A DNA stretch of 64,000 nucleotides from Branchinecta lynchi (GCA_023053575.1 JAKZAP010000019.1:2232001-2296000); one strand, 5' to 3'. Shown: positions 31,424 through 42,322, counted from the stretch's first letter. Numbers and translations: made by a program. Notes: generated from the letters alone by a model not told the origin.

Positions 31424-32827
31424 ATTTGTGGGATCCCAAAACCTAAGTGGAGGGATACCTATGACTTAGTGAAAGTTGTCCGTCTGTCCGTCCTTCTATG
31501 AGCCCGATAACTCTCGAAGAAAATGAGATATTTTGATGAACCTTGGTGTGAGGACTCTTTGGGTTAAGGGAGAGGTCGAGTCATGGGCTCTGTACCCCAA
31601 GATAAAGAGGTGTGGGGGTCCATATTAAGGGCGAACAAAAAAAATTAACAGCTTAAAAGATAGTCCATTTAGGGGTAGAAAGCATGCTGAACACGAGTAT
31701 GATAACCATTTTCTCACCAGACAAGTAGTTCGCCCGGAATCCGGCCAACCCCGGAAAGTTTGTTAAAAGGAAAAGTTTTATATAAAGTTTATTAGATGTT
31801 CGATCAAGGGGAAGAAGACATTCTGAACATTTATATTAAAATCATTTTCTCGTCGGACAAATAGTTCGCCCGGAATCCGGCAGAAACTGGAAAATTTGTT
31901 ATCAGTAAAAGTTTATCTGAAGTTGATTAGATGTTCGATTTAGGGATAAGAAGATATGCTGAATTCGCTTTTGACAATCATTTTCTGCCCGGACATATAG
32001 TTCGCCCGGATTGGGGCTGAAACCAGAAAATTTGTTATAAGTAAAAGTTTTATCTGAAGTTGATTAGAGGCTCGATCTAGTGGTAAGAAGGATGCTGAAT
32101 CCGTATATGAAGATTATTTTCTCGTCTGACAAATAATTCGCCCGGAATCTGGCCAAACCTGAAAATTTGTTAATAGTTAAAGTTTTGTCCGCAGTTGATT
32201 AGATGTTCGATATAAGGAGATACGCTGAATTCGTTTTGAGTTTCAGTTTTTGCCGGACAAATAGTTCGCCCCGAATCCGGTCAAAACCAGATATTTGGCA
32301 GAAGTAAGGCAGGAAGTTATGATCAATATCGTCAAAGTAGCTATGACGTATGGCCTAGGGTTAAATGCACACATGCTGAATCCATATCTGAACTTGGTTT
32401 TCTCAGATGATTAGCCATTGGCCTTATTCTGTTTCTAAATCTTAATAGTATAAATGTTCAAATAGTCTGGCGAAGACCGGAAGGAATAAGGAGATACGCT
32501 GAATTCGTTTTGAGTTTCAGTTTTTGTCGGACAAATAGTAGGCCCCGAATGCGGTCAAAACCAGATATTTGGCAGAAGTAAGGCAGGAAGTTTTGATCAA
32601 TATCGTCAAAGAAGCTATGACGTATAGCCTAGGGGTAAATGAACACATGCTGAATCCATATCTGAACTTGGTTGTCTCAGATGATTAGCCATTGGCCTTG
32701 TTCTGTTTCTAAATCTTAATAGTAGAAATGTTCAAGGAGTCTACTGAAAACCGGATATCTACAAGTCCAAATTGTCTAGATCATATATTAAATTTTTGGG
32801 ATCCCATCGAAACCTTATGGTCTTGTT
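31424..32827 (+). mobile_element. R1 Helentron/HINE-like element with duplicated 3' portion
   Basis: It starts GTGGGATCCCAAAACC. The array of CCCGGAATCCGG-type units is followed by two copies of the terminal module, 32200-32475 and 32485-32760, each with GATACGCTGAATTCG and TTGGCAGAAGTAAGG. It ends GGGATCCCATCGAAACC...TCTTGTT. The duplication is unusual among the R1 copies here. Confidence 0.65.
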
Positions 32828-33058
32828 GTACGATCGGTCGAAAAGTCAAGATAGCTATTTTACCGAAAAATTGACCGCTAAACCAGACGGTATAGTACTA
32901 TGTAGTCCCTACTAGACGATGTAGAAGATGTAGTTAGTATAGAGACGGTCAATGAATCCAAAAAATCTGGATTTCTTCTGAAAAAATCTGAAAAATCATG
33001 GATGACATGTTTTTGGCAGGTTTTTGGTCTGAAAATTCCGTAGAGGGTTTGGGTTTAG
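32828..33058. other. Unassigned spacer
   Basis: No recognisable feature. Confidence 0.3.
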
Positions 33059-33432
33059 TTAAAGGACCTGTCTTACCTATAATACTAACGCAACCTACTT
33101 CAATAATCACTCCATATATTTCTAAACCTGGAGACCCCAATTTCGTACGTTACATTCTAAACCCTTTAACAAAACCACGCTGATTTTCTCACTTGCCGAG
33201 TTTTGCCACCTTCGATGTGTTTCACGCTGTCAACGGTTGTCTGCGAGAAGTTTTTCTTTAACAAAGACCTGTTATGTAAATTTTTACACTGTCTTCGCTG
33301 TAAGTCAATGGGTCTGGAAACTGCTTAAACAGCCAAAACCATGGGTTATTTGTTGAAAGCACAGCCTAGTTTTAAAGTATTCAAATATTTAAAATACTGT
33401 AAGTTGAATAGTAAATAGTGCGAGAGGTCCGT
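33059..33432 (+). mobile_element. R3 MITE
   Basis: It runs from TTAAAGGACCTGTC through ATACTAACGCAACC and TGTTTCACGCTGTC to GTGCGAGAGGTCC. The right TTAA is lost. Confidence 0.75.
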
Positions 33433-33960
33433 AAGGTTTCTGGTACCAAAGTCTGGATCTAAATGAGTTTGTGTTTTTTTTTTTGCGGAGCAAGAGGCGT
33501 GAATGCATTTATCAGTATTATATTTATTTATTTATTTAAACGGTGCTGATTGCCGTGGCTCGTAGGGCTCAGGGGAGCTCCCAGGCTTTCCACTGCTAAT
33601 ATCGTTGAACTGCTAGACCTGGGCAAAGTTGGAACAAAAATGGTCACTTCTCTGAAGAAATTTGAAGTTAGCATGAGCTTTGTTGGGACAGTTCTGATTT
33701 CTGTGTTAAAACTGGTCGGTCAAACAAATGAAGAATCCATTTTTGTTTACTTTGTTTTTTACGACTAGTATCTTTTCTATTCTTCCTGTCAAATAGGTTT
33801 TAGCCAGGTAACTACGCTTCCACTTTACCAAGGTGACGCCAACTGTCCTAACATCTAATATTTAAAAATAAAAAAATTCAGTGACCGACCTATATATTTA
33901 GCGTCACCTACACTTCCCTCTATCGCCAAGTTTAAATTTGTAATATTCTTTCTTAGATAT
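33433..33960. other. Intron stretch, unassigned
   Basis: It contains a (TATT)n run near 33515-33540. The ORF starting at 33550 is unrecognised. Confidence 0.3.
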
Positions 33961-34160
33961 TCCTTCAGCCCAAGCTGACTGCGAATCATATTTGACGGTG
34001 CAAACGGATAATTTAGCTACATTTTATTAGAGCTGTATTTCGGCCCTTCTTGGCAAGGGCCTTCTTCAGGCTGAAGCCGCTCAAGCTGGAAAATGAATTT
34101 AAAAAAGGAAAATAAATATAGCTCTAATAAAATGTAGCTGACTTGTCAGTTTTCACCGCT
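33961..34160. repeat. Second hammerhead-bearing inverted repeat (asymmetric)
   Basis: AGCTACATTTTATTAGAGCT at 34016-34035 pairs with its complement at 34119-34138. The left side carries a hammerhead-like motif on the minus strand. The outer block shares GCCCAAGCTGACT with 9716-9732, so this belongs to the same family as 9736-10000. Confidence 0.65.
34006..34080 (-). ncRNA. Putative hammerhead-like motif (minus)
   Basis: On the minus strand: CAGC (34073-34070), CTGAAGA (34069-34063), stem II with a perfect GGCCCTT/AAGGGCC stem and loop GCCAAG, then GAAA (34041-34038). A UACA/UGUA-closed arm follows and GCT returns to stem I. The CTGANGA and GAAA boxes are intact. Outer stem I pairing is poorer than in the 9.9 kb copy. 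Confidence 0.45.
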
Positions 34161-34194
34161 CTAATCCTCAGTAAAAAATAAACTTTTCAGTAGG

Positions 34195-34540
34195 AGGAAA
34201 GCTGGCACGGGAGATACTTACCTTTGCCCTCTTTGTAAGTTGCAGGAGGAGGATTTGAACCACAGAGTGCCAAGAGCTTTCGCATTTGAGAGTAATATTT
34301 GCTGGGGGGTGGGTTGGTATTGCCAGATATGTATCGTAATATAGACGTATCGTAGATGTTTGTAAATATGTGACTAAAGGATTTAGTCTCAGGAATGACA
34401 GTTTAGCTCATATAGTTTACGTAGCATAGCATTTCTTGAGGTGTAATAGTTGATTTGTGAGGTGTAACGTGTATTAAATGTTGTATGGCCTTTTGGGTCA
34501 ATAAACAAGTGTTATTATTATTATTATTATTTATTTGTAG
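34195..34540 (+). mobile_element. LINE 3' end with (ATT)n tail
   Basis: GTTGTATGGCCTTTTGGG, TCAATAAACAAG and an ATT run match the 3' ends at 48898-48945 and (inverted) 52795-52840. The body is noncoding. It is followed by GTAGCTGACTTATCC, a piece of the hammerhead family. Confidence 0.55.
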
Positions 34541-35079
34541 CTGACTTATCCGTTTGCACCGTCAGATATGATTATTTTCTTATTTCTTCTTTTACCCTTA
34601 TTTCTCATTTTAGCATCTTCATCACATCTTTAAAACGCTAAAGTTTTCTTTACTTTTTTCTTCCTTAATATTAATATGAAGAATCCAGTAACATACAATA
34701 TTCGTTATTTTCTGTCAATTTACGTTTAAAACGTAGTTATCGGGGAAAGCTTACTGATTTCGATGAACAAGGTCACGATGACGTCACGGAATCTGTCTAT
34801 CATGCTTATCGTCATTGGAATCTCCGAATTATATATTTCTGCCCTTGGCGCTTTCAAACGGCAAAGTGAACTTTCAACTCGCTGTCACATTAAGATTTAA
34901 TGATGAGAAATCAACAATAGCCGAAAGCTGAATGATAGGCAACATAAGTAATGAGATAAAAAAACGAAGTTAGACAGGTAGGCTATAGTTACAAAAGGCA
35001 ACTGTATCACTGACGTTGGGAGTAATCGAATAATAGGGAGTAATAGACAAAGAAGAATAAGGAAAAAAAAGAGGGCAGG
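34541..35079. other. Intron stretch, partly hammerhead-family relic
   Basis: 34541-34575 carries TGACTTATCCGTTTGCACCG from the hammerhead family. The remainder is AT-rich. The minus-strand 156-codon ORF (35367-34897) overlaps the LINE and is a shadow. Confidence 0.35.
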
Positions 35080-35849
35080 CGACCCCGAAACAACTGTTCT
35101 TTCAGATGCAATAGATTTCCAGAGCGGTGTACCCCAAGGCACGAAGATAGGCCCAACGCTATTCAATGCATACATTAATGACGCACCGAAAAAGGTTTCA
35201 AATAAAATGAATCTGTACACTGACGATTCAAAACTTGCGGGAATGCCAATCGAGGACGGAACAAATGCAGCGGGATCTTGACGCACTCTCAAAATGCTGA
35301 CTGGTTGCTGGAATTTAACGTAAAAAAGTGCAAGGTAATACACATTGGATCCAAGAATCCACTTCAATAGTATACCATGCTAACCACAAATGGACTGACC
35401 ACAAAAGGCTGACTCTCGAGTCTACAGTCGAAGAGCGAGATCTTGGTCTCGTTGTCGATAACAACATGAAGTTCAGTTCCCATTGCCAGAAAGCAGCAGC
35501 TAGCTCAAATCAGATGCTGGGCGTTATCAAGCGAAGTTTCACAACCCGAAAACCTCAAGTAACCAAGCTGTATAAAGCTCTGGTTAGACCAAGAGTGGAA
35601 TTCGGGATGATAGTCGCAAGTCCCTTCTTCAAGAAGGATAAGGAAATCCTAGAAAAAGTGCAAAGAAGAGCAACAAGATCATCAGCACAGTTAAGCACCT
35701 TCCATACGAGGAACGGCTAAATCAGCTGAAACTCCCGACCCTAGTCTACCGAAGAAAACGAGGAGACGTAATCCAGGCATTTAAGCTATTAGCAACGAGA
35801 CTCCTCAACTCTTCACACATGACGAACCAAGGAGAACCCGTGGACACTC
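35080..35849 (+). pseudogene. Degenerate CR1/L2-like LINE RT, left part
   Basis: The frames read FQSGVPQGTKIGPTLFNAYI and LYTDDSKLAG (degenerate catalytic Y-x-D-D). After frameshifts come ERDLGLVVDNNMKFSSHC, YKALVRPRVEFGM and VQRRATR. At least two frameshifts and a stop at 35279 show it is dead. It is cut at 35849 by another LINE; its last part is at 36529-36760. Confidence 0.8.
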
Positions 35850-36524
35850 GTTATTTTTTTCCTAAAAATATTCTAAAATCAATTTATTATTCTTTTGTCC
35901 ACCCATATTTTCTTTATTGTATTTCTGTTTGGGTTTTCTACCTTTTCATCTGTATTTAAACCTCTCCAAATACTCCAGAATAAAGCAATGAGGATTCTTT
36001 TTAATGTTGCAGATCTTCAGTTAGACACATATATGGGACTTCAGGAATATATTCCTTGGATCAACTTCATACAATGACTATTTCTAATATTTGCCATGAT
36101 TATCTATACAATAGTTTACCTTCAAATTTCTCTGGTATTTTTCCAACTAATTCCCAATTTCATAATTATCCAACCACTCATCGTTCAGATTTTTCGTGCG
36201 AATTTCGCCCTACGTCAAGAGCGAGTTTCAGCATCCGTCACACTGGGCCAAAAATCTGGAACTCAATTCCAGTATCAGTGCGAGAATGTAGCAATAAGCG
36301 ACAGTTTCTAAAATTACTGAAAAAAAATTTTACGACGCGTAGTTGAGCAATTTCTTTTGTTTTTGTTCTCTTTTTGTTGATGTCAAAATGTAGTTAGAAG
36401 ACGGCTTTTTATTTTATTTTCGTTGTGCAACATTGTCAGTGCTAAAGTATGCCACCAGGCATGTGCACTGGTCCGTGATTTTTATCTATGTTTGTTGTAA
36501 ATAAATACTACTACTACTACTACT
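35850..36524 (+). mobile_element. Younger LINE 3' fragment nested in the older LINE
   Basis: The 5'-truncated copy encodes VFKPLQILQNKAMRIL and SIRHTGPKIWNSIPVSVREC, and ends with TTTTTCTGA-free coding, a 3' UTR and a (TAC)n tail. ACTC flanks it on both sides (35846-35849, 36525-36528). Frameshifts exist, but the C-terminal ORF (to the stop near 36344) is open. Confidence 0.8.
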
Positions 36525-36528
36525 ACTC

Positions 36529-36760
36529 AAGACGCCTGGAGAAGCCATTCTCGAAAACAAGAACCCGGATCATTTCTTCCGGAGATCTGTCAGAAGAGTC
36601 TTTTACATCAAAGACCGTAGAAGCCTTCAAACGGTCTGTGGACGCTGAATGGGAAACAAAACCCTGGAAACTGTGGGATGCGCCGGAATCCAGTACCAAG
36701 AACTAGATGAACCAATTACCAGAACCACTACCAGTAGGAGCATCGCATCAGGATTATATC
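36529..36760 (+). pseudogene. Degenerate LINE RT, right part after the nested insertion
   Basis: The frames continue the interrupted ORF: RLEKPFSKTRTR, then ESFTSKTVEAFKRSVDAEWE. They end in the family's C terminus near 36704. When the nested LINE is ignored, the codon at 35849/36529 is restored in frame. Confidence 0.75.
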
Positions 36761-36861
36761 TTAGATTGCTCCGAAGTGCAATTTAAGGTAATTTAAGGAA
36801 AATGAAACTGGACGGACTGAAACAAAAGTGCAGAACAGACTGGTGATATTGTGCGAAGAGT

Positions 36862-37573
36862 GTTGGGCAAAGCAAAATAACACCGGGATTGTAGCGCCAA
36901 GGCCTATGCTTTCCATGCATCAGAAACGGCCTTACTCGTAGTGCCACCCGCTGTGCTCGAACATTCAAAACGCGAGGAACTTGTGGGTTAGAAAATTTCT
37001 AGTCCAGCTACGATGCGGTCAGCATATATCGAGGAAACAGAGGAAGTTGTATCTGTTTTTCGCTGTCGTGGAGTTTCAGTTGGGATTTTCTCTATCGCTA
37101 GTGGTGCTTGTGTCGCTGCTATTCGAGTGTTCAAGTTCAAGTTCAAGTTATTTTTATTGACAAACTTATATATACACAACTAACATAATGCTAACATAGA
37201 CAAAAAACAAAATTTATTTATTAACAAGGGCTCTATGGCCCGTTGGTTGGTTGGTTGGGAAACATTTATCTTTGCATTAAAACCAAACAATTCACCAGGT
37301 GTTCTCGCGAATACAACCGACCTCCACATCACCACGCAACAAAATAAAAAACAAATAGATAAACAAACAAATTCATCGAGAGCCAACACTATAACTTCTC
37401 ATTTTTTTAAACTAATAAAATAGAATAAACACCATATTCAAACGTTATTGCTTTTTTTTCAATAAATTCAATAATCTTCTGTAAATTTCAAACAATCAGT
37501 TAAAATTTTCCATATAGTGTGAAAAGTGTGTGACACTTTTTTCAAGTTCCATATAGTGTTATTATGCTCTGGC
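36862..37573. mobile_element. R12 MITE interrupted by a LINE tail
   Basis: The left part 36862-37128 matches 27231-27500 (GCAAAATAACACC, TCTCTATCGCTAGT, TGTCGCTGCTATTCGAG). The right end TAGTGTTATTATGCTCT lies at 37557-37573. Between them sits the R13 LINE fragment. Confidence 0.65.
37129..37549 (-). mobile_element. R13 LINE 3' end with (CTTGAA)n tail
   Basis: On the minus strand, GGGCCATAGAGCCCTTG and GTCAATAAAAATAAC lead into (CTTGAA)n ending at 37129. A homologous copy is at 46922-47430. No RT domain remains. Confidence 0.6.
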
Positions 37574-37749
37574 GTTGGGCTACTAGGAAGGCTGACCAGA
37601 GGTGAGAATCGTCTTTCCGCCAATATAAATTGAACCAAGAGCTACTATATCAATTCACTCGTACGGTAGTTAATAAGAATAATAGTAATAATAATACAAT
37701 GCAAAAAATGGGCCATCGAATGGGCCATCTACAAAGTCCTTCAGATCAC

Positions 37750-38136
37750 TACACTGTCAGAAGTTTCATAACAGATTGCGCATAACACTCTCAAGAATAA
37801 CACCTTTTTACTTAGAAATAAGTGTTATGACCAATTAAGTTTATACTATTTCGTGCCTAGATCTCTAACAACACCTTCAATAGGTAAAAATAGTACACTG
37901 TCAGAAGTTACATAACGACAACAGAAGGATGCGCGGTTTCAACAGATAACACTTTGGGATGTTATCTGTTATGTTTCTTTCGCTTCCGTGGGTAATTTTA
38001 CCAATTGAAGGTGTTGTTGGAGATCTAGGCACGAAATAGTGTAAACTTAATTGGTCATAACACTTTATTTCTAAGTGAAAAGGTGTTATTCTTGAAAGTG
38101 TTATACGCTATCTGTTATGAAACTTCTGACAGTGTA
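37750..38136. mobile_element. R4-type foldback MITE with about 145-bp arms
   Basis: The element is 37752-38134, flanked by TA. The arm starting CACTGTCAGAAGTTTCATAA at 37752 runs to about 37895 and is repeated inverted at 37985-38134. The centre includes a second end-like motif (CACTGTCAGAAGTTAC, GGATGCGCGGTTTC) typical of the other R4 copies, as if one R4 sits in the loop of a related element. Confidence 0.85.
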
Positions 38137-38275
38137 TTCGTTCTAGATCTCCAAGTAATTCTTGAAAGCATTGGTATAATCACTCATTCTACTTCAGACA
38201 AGGTTGTTCAGCAGTTCATCACTCTGCTTTTCAAAGACCGTCTGCCAATATATTTTGAGAATAAGCGCAGGTCGT

Positions 38276-39195
38276 TTTTTGATATCCCAAAACTTAAGTG
38301 GAGGGATACCTCCAACTTAAGTGGAGAGATACCTCCAACTTAAGTGGAGAGATACCTCCAACTTATGTGGAGGGATACCTATGACATCGCAAAAATTGTC
38401 TGTCTGTCCGTGTGTGAGCACGATAACTCTCGAAGGGAATGAGATATTTTGTTGAAAATTGGTGTGAGGATAAGAATCCTTTGGGTCAACGGAAAGGTCG
38501 AGGTCGTAGATTTGCTCTGTAGCCCTATATTTAGGTGTGTGTGTGTGGGGGGGAGGGCACATTAAGGGGCAAATAAACTATTTTGAAACAGCTAATGAGA
38601 TAGTCGATTAAGGGGTAAGAAGACATCTGAACACGATTATGAAAACTATTTTCTCGCAGGACAAGTAGTTCGCCCGGAATCCGGCCAAAACCGGAAATTT
38701 TGTTAAAAGTAAAAGTTTTATTTGATGTTGATTTGATGTTCGATTGAGGGATAAGAAGACATGCTAAACTTGCGTAAAATACTTTCTACCCGGACAAGTA
38801 GTTCGTCCGGAATTCGGCCAAAACCAGACAATTTGTTAAAAAAGTTGTGTTTGTAGTTGATTAGATGTCAGATTTGGGGGTAAGAAGAGGTGCTGAATCC
38901 GTATATGACAATCATTTTTACCCGGATATTATAGTCCGCTCGGAATCCGGCTGAAACTGGGAAATTTGTTATAAGTTAAATTTTTTATTTAAGTTGATAA
39001 GATGTTGGATACAGGGGTAAGGAGATACACTGAATTCGTCTTGAGCTTTATTTTTTCGTCGGACAAGTAGTTCCGGAATTCCGCCGAAACCGAAAAACTG
39101 GCAGAAGTAAGGCAGGATCTGTAAATTTTAATAGTAAAAATGTTCAAAGAGTCTGGCGTAGACAAGATCCAATTGTCTGGATCAAATATTGAAAA
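38276..39195 (+). mobile_element. R1 Helentron/HINE-like element, right end decayed
   Basis: It begins TTTTTTGATATCCCAAAACT. A 23-bp tandem follows at 38291-38382 (four units of ACTTAAGTGGAGAGATACC type), then the unique module and about four array units. The GGGATCCC-containing right end is missing. Exon C starts about 70 bp downstream. Confidence 0.6.
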
Positions 39196-39262
39196 TTGAA
39201 TATTGAAAAAAAAATAATTCAGTGATTCTCTATTTTTTTCTGATCAGATGCATTTCCTTTAG

Positions 39263-39347
39263 GAAGCTGGACTTGCCTTCGGCGGGAAGAATTTCAACAA
39301 GTATTTGATGCTGGAAGTTCATTACAACAACCCCTTGCTGAAAAGTG
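39263..39347 (+). CDS. DBH/MOXD-like copper monooxygenase, exon C
   Basis: This 85-nt exon starts in phase 0 after TTTCCTTTAG and ends in phase 1 before GTAAGA. The translation is EAGLAFGGKNFNKYL followed by MLEVHYNNPLLKS. It continues exon B (VYPK then EAG) exactly as in family members. The His in EVHY is the third ligand of the first copper site. The following exon should begin with the conserved DSSGIRFYY-type segment, but I could not find it, nor the HTH copper motif of the second domain, in 39348-64000. The next intron is therefore longer than 24 kb, or the gene is broken here. Confidence 0.93.
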
Positions 39348-39401
39348 GTAAGAAACTCCTCTTAAAATTACCTTAAATGCCCTTTACGACCGAGTCCCAG
39401 A

Positions 39402-39595
39402 GCTGGTGGACTCGGACTCTGGACTCGTCTCGTGACGCTTTTTCCAAGGACTCGGACTCGTCTTTCAGGGAGCTGTCTGTCCACGAGAGCTGTGGACTCG
39501 GACTCTAGACTCGTCTCGAGACGCCTTTTTTAAGGACTTGGACTTGTCTCGGACTCGGATTTGCTGGACTCGCAGCAGCTCTGCCAAGTCCGGAA
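39402..39595. repeat. Degenerate GGACTCG tandem repeat
   Basis: GGACTCGGACTC-type hexamer/heptamer blocks recur over nearly 200 bp, separated by GTCTCGTGACGC-like linkers (two long units near 39409-39460 and 39492-39545). Confidence 0.75.
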
Positions 39596-40545
39596 CACGC
39601 CGGTGATCCTAGGGAAGAGCAAGAAACCTCACCCAAGAAATTCTCAAAATTGACTCATATCCTATGTAAACCAATCAACAACGATCGTTGCGTCGACGTT
39701 TCTGGTTCTTCGATAGGCCCAGGCGATTTTTCGTCGGCACTTACCTGCCATCCAGATCGTTACCTGGAATCGCTCTGTCTAGTGTCAACTCTATGTCAGT
39801 TGTGTTCAGTAATGCCGAAAGGCTGAACAAAATAAGTTCAATTCAATTCAAGACTTTTATTCCGTCCAGAAGCCATAAACAAACACTACAACAAACACAC
39901 AAACAAAAGTAAAGAATGTATTACGCTACAATACCACATAAATCAGGCCCACCCGTCTTTTTTATACATATTAACCCAAACGGGCAAAGACAGGCGAAGC
40001 CACGGGTTACATAATGCCTCAACTATGCAATTTTACGATAGTAGCAGTCGATTTCTTATAGATATGTACGATGTTCGCATGTCAACAGGGAAAAGTTCAT
40101 AACGCGGTAATCGTCGAACATCTCTCTAGCACTGCAAAAAAGGGGGAGATGGTGAAGAAATCGAAAGCTATCACTGAAATCGAAAGCTCTACATAAAACA
40201 TGTAGAGAAGAAAAACGTTTCGCTTTAACAACTGAAAGGACGTTCTAAGCTAACCTGTTTAGTACGGAGTTTGAACGCCTGTTGGATGTATTTGGAAACT
40301 TCGAAAATAAGTTTGTAGTTGATAAGATTATCGACTGCTCATCTCGTGGCCTTCTCAGCAAACTTTATAAGCAGCCGTTTCCAACTGTCAAAGCCTTCTC
40401 GGACAAAGTGTGTTTCACTATCCCAATCATGACGTTCAAGGTACACAAAAATTCCTACATTAATCAAATAAAGTTGTCGGTCTAAAATTGTTACGGGGTT
40501 TCAACCGGAGAAAAACTAGTTTGAGTGGTTCTATCCGTCCTTGAA
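39596..40545. other. Unassigned stretch with LINE tail and one ORF
   Basis: A minus-strand LINE tail (TTCAATTCAATTCAAG) lies near 39838. 40262-40440 is an open frame after TGTTTAG, reading FERLLDVFGNFENKFVVDK and ending before GTACAC. It is not DBH-like and I do not recognise it. Confidence 0.3.
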
Positions 40546-40907
40546 GGACCTGTCTTACCTATAATACTAATGCAACCTATTTCCATAATCACTCCATATA
40601 TTTCTAAACCCGGAGACTCCAGTTTCGTACGATACATTCTAACCCCTCTCACAAAACCACTCTGATTTTCTCACTTGCCGAGTTTTGCTACATTCGATTT
40701 GTATCATTCTGACGACGGTTGTCTGCCATCAGGAAACCTGGTTCTGTAAGTTGTTTCGCGTTAGCACTACAAGTCAACGGGTCTCAGAAAAGGCTTGAAA
40801 CCGCCGAAACCGTGGGTTCTTCGTTGGAAGGAGAGCCCAGTTTTAAAGCATTCAAATATTTTAAAATACTGTAAGTTGAAGAGTAAATAGTACGAGGGGT
40901 CCTTTAA
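40546..40907 (+). mobile_element. R3 MITE
   Basis: AAGGACCTGTCTTACC at the left, GGGGTCCTTTAA at the right, and colinear R3 interior. The left TTAA has mutated to TTGA. Confidence 0.75.
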
Positions 40908-41751
40908 AGCAAACGAACAGGATTTCTCTATTGTTGTCGTTGGGTCTTGGCCGTTAAGCACTTGAGCAATGATAATAGACTCTCTATATCCGAACGACTC
41001 GCTATTGGAAATTTGTTTTTTACATCACGAAACTAAAATAGAAAAAAAGAAAAAAAACTGAAAATCTGTGAAACTAGAATAGAAAATTGGCTGCCCGGTG
41101 ATGGTGCTTATTTTTAGAAGAACGTTCTGGAATAGTGTTGGGTTTCAGTTTCGCTTTAAAGAACAGTTCCAGCAGTTACAGTTTCTGTTCCAGTTTTCTA
41201 ACGCACATGATTTATTTTTTCTAAATACCATATTTTAACCAAAACACACTGGAAATATTCACCACTTAGCCTATACGTGTACATTTTAAAATTTGATACA
41301 GTATCGCAATTTTACAGACAGCATTAATTAACTATTGCACTTCCCTTATTTGGCAATATCTTACGCCAAAAACATGTACGTCCTTGCCAAACAAGCCTTA
41401 CAAATATGTTTAACTTGAACACAATGTGCAACCGGTTGTACATACGGCTGTGGGGGATCTATTACCTAAAGCACAACCCTTACTAGAAAAGATCTTTTCA
41501 CTATGAAAACGGATCAGAAAAACGTTTCTCGAAAATACCATTACTTTTCATCTGAATTTAGCTATTTTCTTCTTAGCGCTTGCCGATTCTATCCGGCCTT
41601 CCTGCTCACCGACGCGGCGGCTGGGCGCAAACATTTGAAAACGGAACGCGCCGTGATTAAAAAGTAGGAAAACTGCTAATGAAAGAAGTAAAAAACAGAA
41701 GATTTTCTTATCCTTGTGTGCGAAAGAGTTGCCAGCGGACGTTGAAGATTA
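40908..41751. other. Unassigned stretch
   Basis: AT-rich with small homopurine blocks and no gene. A short C-box-like AACAGTTCCAGCAGTTACAG iteration lies near 41160. Confidence 0.3.
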
Positions 41752-42322
41752 TTGAGAGATTGCACCATACCCGACAAAAACGGACGGGATCGTAACGAAA
41801 AAATTTAACATTAGGAAGTATAGGACTTTCAACTTTGAAATTAAATTATCGGCGTTTTATCATCCTTCTGAGCCAGGAACTTGCTGGAAATATTAATTGG
41901 GCTATTCCTTAACCGTATATTTCTATTTTTGCAAAAGAGTTTCCATGGAAGTAAGAGTCTGAAGGCGTCAAAGTTTGTAAACAAAGACGGAGTCTCGTCC
42001 TATTAGTCAATTATGACACATTTTTTCAAATCCGCGTCATCGTCGACCAATAGGATTCGAGACTCCGTTTTGTGTTCAAACTTTGAAGCCTTCAAGCTCT
42101 TACTTCCATGGAACTCTTTTGCAAAAATAGAATTATACGGTTAAGTAATAGCCCAATTAACATTTCCAGCAAGTCCCTGGCTCAGAATGATTACAAGACG
42201 CCGATAATTTAATCTCAAAGTTGAAAGTCCTATACCTCCCAATGTTAAATTTTTTTGTTATGATCCCGTGATGATGGAGTAGCAATATCCGTTTTCATCG
42301 GGTAGGGTGCAATCTCTCTATA
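41752..42322. mobile_element. R7 large palindromic element, arms about 250 bp
   Basis: The left arm (AGAGATTGCACCATACCCG... to AGACGGAGTCTCG near 41995) is repeated inverted from GAGACTCCGTTTTG near 42060 to CGGGTAGGGTGCAATCTCT at 42322. The loop is about 50 nt around 42005-42050. No ORF. A second copy is at 47981-49255. Confidence 0.8.

Noticed and set aside
34897..35367. 156-codon minus-strand ORF with hydrophobic stretches
   Set aside because: Shadow of the plus-strand LINE RT pseudogene and flanking AT-rich DNA.
40262..40440. Candidate exon after exon C
   Set aside because: The translation (FERLLDVFGNF...) does not resemble the expected monooxygenase segment, and the donor GTACAC is weak.
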